NCBI RefSeq assembly: GCF_030816715.1
Contig: NZ_JAUSYH010000001.1
Coordinates: 7,316,001 to 7,380,000, forward strand
Reading direction: 5' to 3'
Length of the DNA stretch: 64,000 nt
DNA from: Streptomyces achromogenes
GTDB taxonomy: Bacteria > Actinomycetota > Actinomycetes > Streptomycetales > Streptomycetaceae
Below, one piece after another: positions 59,329-64,000 of this stretch. The position numbers were made by a program, and so were the translations under genes. Position 1 is the first letter of the stretch, and each line of letters opens with the position of its first letter. Below the pieces are notes generated by a model. It had not been told where the DNA came from, did no database searches, and was given only the letters and a program-made list of their open reading frames with translations.

Positions 59329-60948
59329 ATGGGACACCTGGAAGCCGCGCACCTCGAGTACTACCTCCCCGACGGGAGGGCGTTGCTCGGCGACGTGTCC
59401 TTCCGGGTGGGCGAAGGGGCCGTGGTGGCCCTGGTGGGGCCCAACGGCGCCGGCAAGACGACGCTCCTGCGGCTGATCTCGGGTGAGCTGAAACCGCACG
59501 GCGGGACGGTCACCGTCTCGGGCGGCCTGGGCGTGATGCGCCAGTTCGTGGGCTCCGTACGGGACGAGACGACCGTGCGCGACCTGCTGGTGTCCGTCGC
59601 CCCGCCCCGTATCCGCGAGGCGGCCGGGGCCGTCGACAAGGCCGAGCACGCCCTCCTGACCGTCGACGACGAGGCCGCTCAGCTCCAGTACGCGCAGGCC
59701 CTCTCCGACTGGGCCGAGGTGCGCGGGTACGAGGCCGAGACGCTGTGGGACATGTGCACCACGGCCGCGCTCGGCATCCCCTACGACAAGGCCCAGTTCC
59801 GTCTCGTGCGGACCCTCTCCGGCGGCGAGCAGAAGCGGCTCGTGCTGGAGGCGCTGCTGCGCGGCGGCGACGAGGTGCTGCTGCTCGACGAGCCGGACAA
59901 CTACCTGGACGTGCCCGGCAAGCGGTGGCTGGAGGAACGGCTGAAGGAGACCCGTAAGACGGTCCTCTTCGTCTCCCACGACCGCGAACTCCTCTCCCGC
60001 GCCGCCGAGAAGATCGTCTCCGTCGAACCGGGGCCGGCCGGCGCCGACGCCTGGGTGCACGGCGGCGGCTTCACCACCTACCACGAGGCCCGCCGCGAAC
60101 GCTTCGCCCGCTTCGAGGAGCTGCGCCGCCGGTGGGACGAGAAGCACGCCCAGCTGAAGAAGCTGGTGCTGAACCTCCGTCAGGCCGCGTCCATCAGCCA
60201 TGAGTTGGCGTCCCGCTACCAGGCCGCCCAGACCCGGCTGCGCAAGTTCGAGGAGGCGGGTCCGCCGCCCGAGCCGCCGCGTGAACAGGACATCACGATG
60301 CGTCTCAAGGGCGGCCGCACCGGCGTACGGGCCGTCACCTGCAAGGGACTCGAGCTCACCGGCCTGATGAAGCCCTTCGACCTGGAGGTGTTCTACGGCG
60401 AGCGGGTCGCCGTCCTCGGCTCCAACGGCTCGGGCAAGTCGCACTTCCTGCGGCTGCTGGCCGGCGAGTCCGTGGCGCACACGGGGGAGTGGAAGCTCGG
60501 CGCGCGGGTGGTGCCCGGGCACTTCGCCCAGACCCACGCCCATCCCGAGCTGCTGGGCCGCACCCTTCTGGACATCCTGTGGAGCGAACACGCGCAGGAC
60601 CGGGGGGCGGCCATGTCCCGGCTGCGGCGCTACGAGCTCACCCAGCAAGCCGAACAGGCATTCGATCGCCTCTCCGGTGGACAGCAGGCCCGTTTCCAGA
60701 TCCTGCTGCTCGAACTGCAGGGCGTCACGGCCCTGCTCCTCGACGAACCGACGGACAACCTCGACCTGGAATCCGCGGAAGCACTCCAGGAGGGCCTGGA
60801 AGCCTTCGAGGGGACGGTCCTCTCCGTCACGCACGACCGGTGGTTCGCCCGCTCCTTCGACCGCTACCTGGTCTTCGGCAGCGACGGCCGCGTCCGGGAG
60901 ACCCCGGAGCCGGTGTGGGACGAACGGCGCGTGGAGCGCGCCCGCTGA
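59329..60948 (+). CDS. ABC-F family ATPase
   Basis: A 539-residue protein with two ATP-binding cassettes and no membrane part, so it acts on ribosomes rather than as a transporter. First cassette: ALVGPNGAGKTTLLRL, signature RTLSGGEQKRL, Walker B LLLDEPDNYLDV, then FVSHDREL. Linker of about 80 residues (RWDEKHAQLKKLVLNLRQAA), the ribosome-contacting arm. Second cassette: VLGSNGSGKSHFL, RLSGGQQARF, LLLDEPTDNLDLES, SVTHDRWF. Walker B of the first cassette reads DEPDNYLD instead of the common DEPTNHLD. ABC-F proteins include translation factors and ribosome-protecting resistance proteins; which one this is cannot be told. A CATTAT at about 59252 may be its -10. Confidence 0.9.
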   Translation: MGHLEAAHLEYYLPDGRALLGDVSFRVGEGAVVALVGPNGAGKTTLLRLISGELKPHGGTVTVSGGLGVMRQFVGSVRDETTVRDLLVSVAPPRIREAAGAVDKAEHALLTVDDEAAQLQYAQALSDWAEVRGYEAETLWDMCTTAALGIPYDKAQFRLVRTLSGGEQKRLVLEALLRGGDEVLLLDEPDNYLDVPGKRWLEERLKETRKTVLFVSHDRELLSRAAEKIVSVEPGPAGADAWVHGGGFTTYHEARRERFARFEELRRRWDEKHAQLKKLVLNLRQAASISHELASRYQAAQTRLRKFEEAGPPPEPPREQDITMRLKGGRTGVRAVTCKGLELTGLMKPFDLEVFYGERVAVLGSNGSGKSHFLRLLAGESVAHTGEWKLGARVVPGHFAQTHAHPELLGRTLLDILWSEHAQDRGAAMSRLRRYELTQQAEQAFDRLSGGQQARFQILLLELQGVTALLLDEPTDNLDLESAEALQEGLEAFEGTVLSVTHDRWFARSFDRYLVFGSDGRVRETPEPVWDERRVERAR

Positions 60949-60966
60949 CCGGCGCCGCGGGCCGTT

Positions 60967-61050
60967 CGCGCAGGCCGTCGCCACCAGGCGGTCCGTGCAG
61001 AGACGGCCCGCGCAGGCCGTCGCCACCAGGCGGTCCGTGCGGAGACGGCC
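60967..61050 (+). repeat. 42-bp tandem duplication after the ABC-F gene
   Basis: Two 42-base copies (60967-61008, 61009-61050) differ at one base (A to G). The junction contains ACGGCC-CGCGCA-GGCCGT, a hairpin that may terminate the ABC-F transcript. A partial third copy (CGCGC) follows. Confidence 0.85.
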
Positions 61051-61241
61051 CGCGCCGGGCGTTCCCCGTGCCGCCGGGGCGTCGACGTGCACGGAGGCCC
61101 GGGGGCCGGAATGTTCGTACAGTGGAGGCAGAGACACGAGCTCCCCGGTTCCCTCCCGGGTTGCGCCGCGCCGGAGTGCTGACACCACTCCCGGGCGGGT
61201 ACCCGGACCGCATGGACGAACACGACGAGCGGGGCACCACG

Positions 61242-61586
61242 ATGACCGGAGTCGACCCGGACCGGCTGGACGACCAGCAGCTGATGAAAGAGCTGGAGAC
61301 GATCCACCGCACGCGCCACGACACCCTGCTGCACGGCTCGAACGACGCCCTGCGCGCCCACAACGACCGCATGGCCCAGCTGGAGGGCGAGTACCTGCGC
61401 CGCAACCCGCGCCGGTTCGTCTCGCCCGGGCGCACCCGCGAGGGGGCCAGGGAACGGGGCCCCGGGGCGAACGGCGGCGCCCGTCAGACCCCGGCCGGGA
61501 TCAGGGCCACCGGGGAGCCCGGTCCCGTGGCCACGCCCGTCGGCAAGTGGGGCCCGGGCTCGAGGCGCGGCCCCGGCGAGGCGTGA
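61242..61586 (+). CDS. DUF6158-like hypothetical protein
   Basis: A 114-residue protein. The first half is a conserved helical pair (DPDRLDDQQLMKELETIHRT, RHDTLLHGSNDALRAHNDRM, AQLEGEYLRRNPRR), which I recall as DUF6158 in actinomycetes; histidine spacing HRTRHDTLLHG is its mark. The second half is Gly/Pro/Arg-rich and probably disordered. Start at 61242 matches the family; an ATG 30 bases upstream in frame (61212) is less likely. Function unknown. Confidence 0.72.
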   Translation: MTGVDPDRLDDQQLMKELETIHRTRHDTLLHGSNDALRAHNDRMAQLEGEYLRRNPRRFVSPGRTREGARERGPGANGGARQTPAGIRATGEPGPVATPVGKWGPGSRRGPGEA

Positions 61587-61665
61587 GCCCGCACCGGGGC
61601 CGGATTCCTCGGCCGCATCCGGGACCCGATTCCGGGGACGGCACGCGGGGCCACCCGGTTTCGCC

Positions 61666-62208
61666 TCAGGCCGCCTCCTGCGCGAACACGCGCAGGTACG
61701 TCTCGCAGAACGCCTCGAGGTCGTCCGGCTTGCGGCTGGTGACCAGCTTGCCGGGTCCGTGGTCGCAGACCTTCACCTGCTCGTCCACCCAGGTGCCGCC
61801 CGCGTTGCGGATGTCCGTCCGCAGGCTCGGCCATGAGGTGAGCACCCGGCCCCGCACGACGTCCGCCTCCACGAGGGTCCACGGCGCGTGGCAGATCGCG
61901 GCGACCGGCCGGCCCTGGCCGAGGAAGTCCTTGACGAACGCCACGGCCTTGTCGTCGGAGCGCAGGGCGTCGGGGTTCGCGACGCCACCGGGCAGGACCA
62001 GCCCGTCGAAGGAGTCCGCGGACGCCTCGCCGACGACCTCGTCCACACCGAACGTGTCCGCCTTGTCGAGATGGTTGAATGCCTGGACCTTGCCCGGCTC
62101 GGTCGACACCAGAACGGGCTCGTGACCCGCGTCGACCGCCGCCTGCCAGGGATCGGTGAGCTCGACCTGCTCGACGCCCTCGGGCGCCGTCAGAAACGCG
62201 ATGCGCAT
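61666..62208 (-). CDS. DJ-1/PfpI-family protein
   Basis: A 180-residue class I glutamine-amidotransferase-like protein. Nucleophile elbow AAICHAPW (Cys106-His107) and FDGLVLPGGVANPDALR with the Gly-Gly turn are the family marks; the Glu before the elbow needed in PfpI-type proteins is probably in EGVEQ near the N-terminus. Members act as glyoxalases, deglycases or chaperones under stress, or as intracellular peptidases. ATG at 62208; AAAGGACGTGGGAAAACC precedes it. It is downstream of the oxidoreductase gene on the same strand, with about 225 bases between. Confidence 0.88.
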   Translation of the reverse strand: MRIAFLTAPEGVEQVELTDPWQAAVDAGHEPVLVSTEPGKVQAFNHLDKADTFGVDEVVGEASADSFDGLVLPGGVANPDALRSDDKAVAFVKDFLGQGRPVAAICHAPWTLVEADVVRGRVLTSWPSLRTDIRNAGGTWVDEQVKVCDHGPGKLVTSRKPDDLEAFCETYLRVFAQEAA

Positions 62209-62251
62209 GGTTTTCCCACGTCCTTTCCGTGTCCTTGCGGCGTGATCCTTG

Positions 62252-62300
62252 TTTCCCGGGTTCCGGGTTCCGGGTCCGGGTCGGTTCCGGGTTCCCGCGT
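62252..62300. repeat. TTCCGGG short tandem repeats
   Basis: GTTTCCCGGG is followed by TTCCGGG, TTCCGGG, TCCGGG, TCGG and TTCCGGG, then TTCCCGCG. Seven-base units with slips, in the leader of the DJ-1/PfpI gene. Likely a slippage-prone tract. Confidence 0.6.
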
Positions 62301-62433
62301 TCCGCGGAGTTCCGCGAGATTCCCCGGGTGCGCGGCCGGTTCGCCGTGCGTCGACCACCGCGTACCCGAGGACGGGAGGCCGACACGACCTCGTCGGGAA
62401 CCGGCTCTTCCGTTCCCTCGCGGCCCGGCCGGC

Positions 62434-63366
62434 TCAGGCCCCGTCGACGGCTCCGACGCCGACGCCCGTTCCGGTCCGGGTCTCGAGCGCGTGCAGCACG
62501 GCCGCCATGTCCTCGCCGCCGTGCCCCTGCTCGACGGCCTCGCCGTACAGGGCGTGACAGACGTCGAGAAGCGGCGAGGCCAGCCGGGTCCGGCGGGCGG
62601 CCTCGGCGATCAGCCGGTTGTTCTTCAGGACGTCGGCCGCGGCCGCCTGCACGCTGAAGTCCCGGGTCAGCAGCTTCGCCGCCTTCGTCCGGGAGACGGC
62701 GCTGGCCATTGGGCCCGCGTCCAGGACGTCCCGGAGCAGGCGCCGGTCGAGCCCGTGCCGGTCGGCGAAGTGGAACGCCTCCGAGAGGCCGGTGACCAGC
62801 GTGATCAGGAACAGGTTCACCGAGAACTTCATCAGCAGCGCCTCCGGAACCGTCCCGCAGGCGAAGGTCTCCCGGCACAGCGGGCCGAGCAGCGGCCGTA
62901 CGGCCGACACGGCGTCCGGGTCGCCCGCCAGCATCCCCACCAGCTCCCCCTGCTCGGCAGGAACACGGGAACCGGACACCGGTGCCTCGACATAGCGGCC
63001 GCCCGCGGCCCGGACGTCGTCCTGAAGGCCGGCCGAGTACTCCGCCGAGGTCGTTCCCATGTGCACGACGGTGCGTCCGGCGACGCGTGCCGCGAACTCC
63101 GCCGTGCCGCGCGCGAGCACCGTGTTGACCGCGGCCTCGTCGGCCAGCATGAGGATCACGGTCCCGGCACGGGCGAAGACCTCGGCGGGGCCCGCCGCGA
63201 CCTCGGCGCCGGCGGCGCGCAGGGGGTCGCACCGGCCCGCCGTGCGGTTCCACACCAGGAGGGGGACACCGGTGCGGGCGAGGTTGAGCGCCATGGGCTG
63301 CCCCATGACCCCGAGCCCGATGAAACCGGCGAGACCGGCGAGACCGGCGGATTTGACGTCGTCCAC
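62434..63366 (-). CDS. Beta-hydroxyacid dehydrogenase-like NAD(P)-dependent oxidoreductase
   Basis: A 310-residue member of the 3-hydroxyisobutyrate/6-phosphogluconate dehydrogenase family. N-terminal NAD turn GFIGLGVMGQPMALNLARTG (15-34), substrate segment APVSGSRVPAEQG, catalytic Lys in LLMKFSVNLFL, and the C-terminal helical domain. It may reduce a semialdehyde or act as an imine reductase; substrate unknown. The GTG at 63366 is taken as the start, since the upstream ATG at 63438 lies within an operator. AGLAGLAG at the start comes from short 9-bp repeats. Divergent from a TetR regulator that probably controls it. Confidence 0.85.
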   Translation of the reverse strand: MDDVKSAGLAGLAGFIGLGVMGQPMALNLARTGVPLLVWNRTAGRCDPLRAAGAEVAAGPAEVFARAGTVILMLADEAAVNTVLARGTAEFAARVAGRTVVHMGTTSAEYSAGLQDDVRAAGGRYVEAPVSGSRVPAEQGELVGMLAGDPDAVSAVRPLLGPLCRETFACGTVPEALLMKFSVNLFLITLVTGLSEAFHFADRHGLDRRLLRDVLDAGPMASAVSRTKAAKLLTRDFSVQAAAADVLKNNRLIAEAARRTRLASPLLDVCHALYGEAVEQGHGGEDMAAVLHALETRTGTGVGVGAVDGA

Positions 63367-63422
63367 GATGCACCGCGCTTTCCGCCGGGCGGCCGGCGGA
63401 CCGCTGCCGCCGCCGCCCCTGA

Positions 63423-63440
63423 CTATGACAGCGGTCATAG
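63423..63440. promoter_or_regulatory. Operator-like inverted repeat, copy 1
   Basis: CTATGACAGCGGTCATAG: perfect 7-bp arms CTATGAC/GTCATAG with AGCG between. It lies between the divergent oxidoreductase and TetR genes, 56 bases before the GTG of the first. Likely TetR binding site. Confidence 0.75.
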
Positions 63441-63449
63441 TAGTCCGTT

Positions 63450-63467
63450 CTATGACGCCGGTCATAG
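63450..63467. promoter_or_regulatory. Operator-like inverted repeat, copy 2
   Basis: CTATGACGCCGGTCATAG: same 7-bp arms as copy 1, spacer GCCG, 45 bases before the TetR ATG. The centres of the two copies are 27 bases apart. Confidence 0.75.
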
Positions 63468-63512
63468 AGTGGGAGCCGACGCGAGTGCCGATCACGGGCT
63501 GGGAGGCGGGCG

Positions 63513-64000
63513 ATGGCGGTGTCCGAGCGAGGACCGCGCGAGCGGATGGTCTTCAGTGCCGCCCAGCTCATCCGGCGTGGCGGTGTCGCCGCGACCGGCA
63601 TGCGCGAGGTCGCCGCCCACGCGGGGGCGCCCCGCGGATCGCTCCAGCACTACTTCCCCGGGGGCAAGGAGCAGCTCGTCAACGAGGCGGTGGGCTGGGC
63701 GGGCCGGTACGCGGGCAACCGGGTCGCCCGCTTCCTCGCCGCGCTGCCCGAGCCGACTCCCGGCGGCCTGTTGGCCGAGATGGTGAGGCAGTGGACGGAC
63801 GAGTACGCGTCCGCCGGCTTCGCGGGAGGCTGCCCGGTGGCGGCCGCCACGGTGGACTGCGCCCAGACCGCGGCGTCCACCCGGGCCGCCGCGGCCGCCG
63901 CGTTCGCCGCCTGGACGGAGCCGGTTGCCCGTGCGCTGACGGACATGGGCGTCCCCGAAGAGCGGTCCCGCGCGCTCGCCACCCTCATGATCAGCGCCCT
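63513..64000 (+). CDS. TetR-family regulator, 3' end missing
   Basis: The frame is open from the ATG at 63513 to the window end (162 complete codons). Residues 8-58 are the TetR helix-turn-helix (FSAAQLIRRGGVAATGMREV, then AAHAGAPRGSLQHYFPGGKE). The ligand domain shows GFAGGCPVAAATVDCAQTA, the mark of the YxaF/LfrR-type group whose members sense hydrophobic compounds. It is divergent from the oxidoreductase gene with two inverted repeats between, so autoregulation and control of that gene are expected. GGGAGG precedes the ATG. Confidence 0.88.
   Translation, partial: MAVSERGPRERMVFSAAQLIRRGGVAATGMREVAAHAGAPRGSLQHYFPGGKEQLVNEAVGWAGRYAGNRVARFLAALPEPTPGGLLAEMVRQWTDEYASAGFAGGCPVAAATVDCAQTAASTRAAAAAAFAAWTEPVARALTDMGVPEERSRALATLMISA

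Noticed and set aside
63367..63438. ATG at 63438 as start of the oxidoreductase
   Set aside because: It lies inside an operator-like inverted repeat and adds a Gly/Arg stretch before the NAD-binding turn.

Overview
The window is GC-rich chromosomal DNA from a Streptomyces species or a very close actinomycete. The evidence is strong third-position GC bias, frequent GTG starts, AAGGAGG-like ribosome sites, TAGGCT-type -10 boxes that leave leaderless transcripts, and three loci whose gene order I recall from the right arm of the S. coelicolor chromosome: the ethylmalonyl-CoA locus with psd-pssA (SCO6467-6475 region), transketolase plus LigD-type polymerase, and the gas vesicle operon gvpOAFGYZJLSK (SCO6499-6508 region). 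I see no rRNA, tRNA, CRISPR array, insertion sequence or prophage. The first and last genes are cut by the window edges.

Layout. 1-8.7 kb: end of an FAD oxidoreductase, a macrodomain hydrolase, a secreted M1 metallopeptidase, and a large fusion protein joining assimilatory nitrate reductase to a CysJ-like flavin reductase. 8.9-21.6 kb: a Tat-exported GH2 beta-galactosidase with an inserted LamG domain, lipoamide dehydrogenase, two membrane proteins, an Ada/AlkA-plus-Ogt alkylation repair pair, a sirtuin, an orphan VapB-like protein, a NUDIX hydrolase and glycerate kinase. 21.7-32.7 kb (minus strand): pssA-psd for phosphatidylethanolamine synthesis, then the ethylmalonyl-CoA pathway operon ccr-meaA-mcl-mch-mcd. 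Its TetR regulator and a two-module 3-hydroxyacyl-CoA dehydrogenase lie upstream. Together these turn acetoacetyl-CoA by way of crotonyl-CoA into glyoxylate and propionyl-CoA, and they supply ethylmalonyl-CoA and methylmalonyl-CoA precursors for polyketides.

33-49 kb: mixed accessory genes: HEAT protein, GNATs, secreted S33 peptidase, a radical SAM protein with a LexA-type site in its promoter, a PAS-GAF-PP2C-HATPase phosphatase, methyltransferase, DoxX, a SigJ-like ECF sigma factor, and a D-peptide catabolism group (M55 D-aminopeptidase, M20 peptidase, LD-carboxypeptidase) that contains the broken tail of an S9 peptidase. 49-58.3 kb: transketolase, LigD polymerase domain, and a ten-gene gas vesicle operon whose genes mostly overlap by a few bases. 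58.3-64 kb: methyltransferase and ABC-F protein transcribed divergently, DJ-1/PfpI protein, and a beta-hydroxyacid dehydrogenase divergent from a TetR regulator, with two perfect inverted repeats between them.

The most informative non-coding signals are a perfect palindrome filling the -35/-10 spacer of the ccr promoter, the LexA-type box abutting the -10 of the radical SAM gene, the twin 18-bp operators at 63.4 kb, a five-copy degenerate repeat array after gvpK, and a frameshifted S9 peptidase relic still overlapping its old downstream neighbour. I do not see a clearly novel multi-gene system; the gvpY/gvpZ accessory genes are the least understood conserved part of the window.
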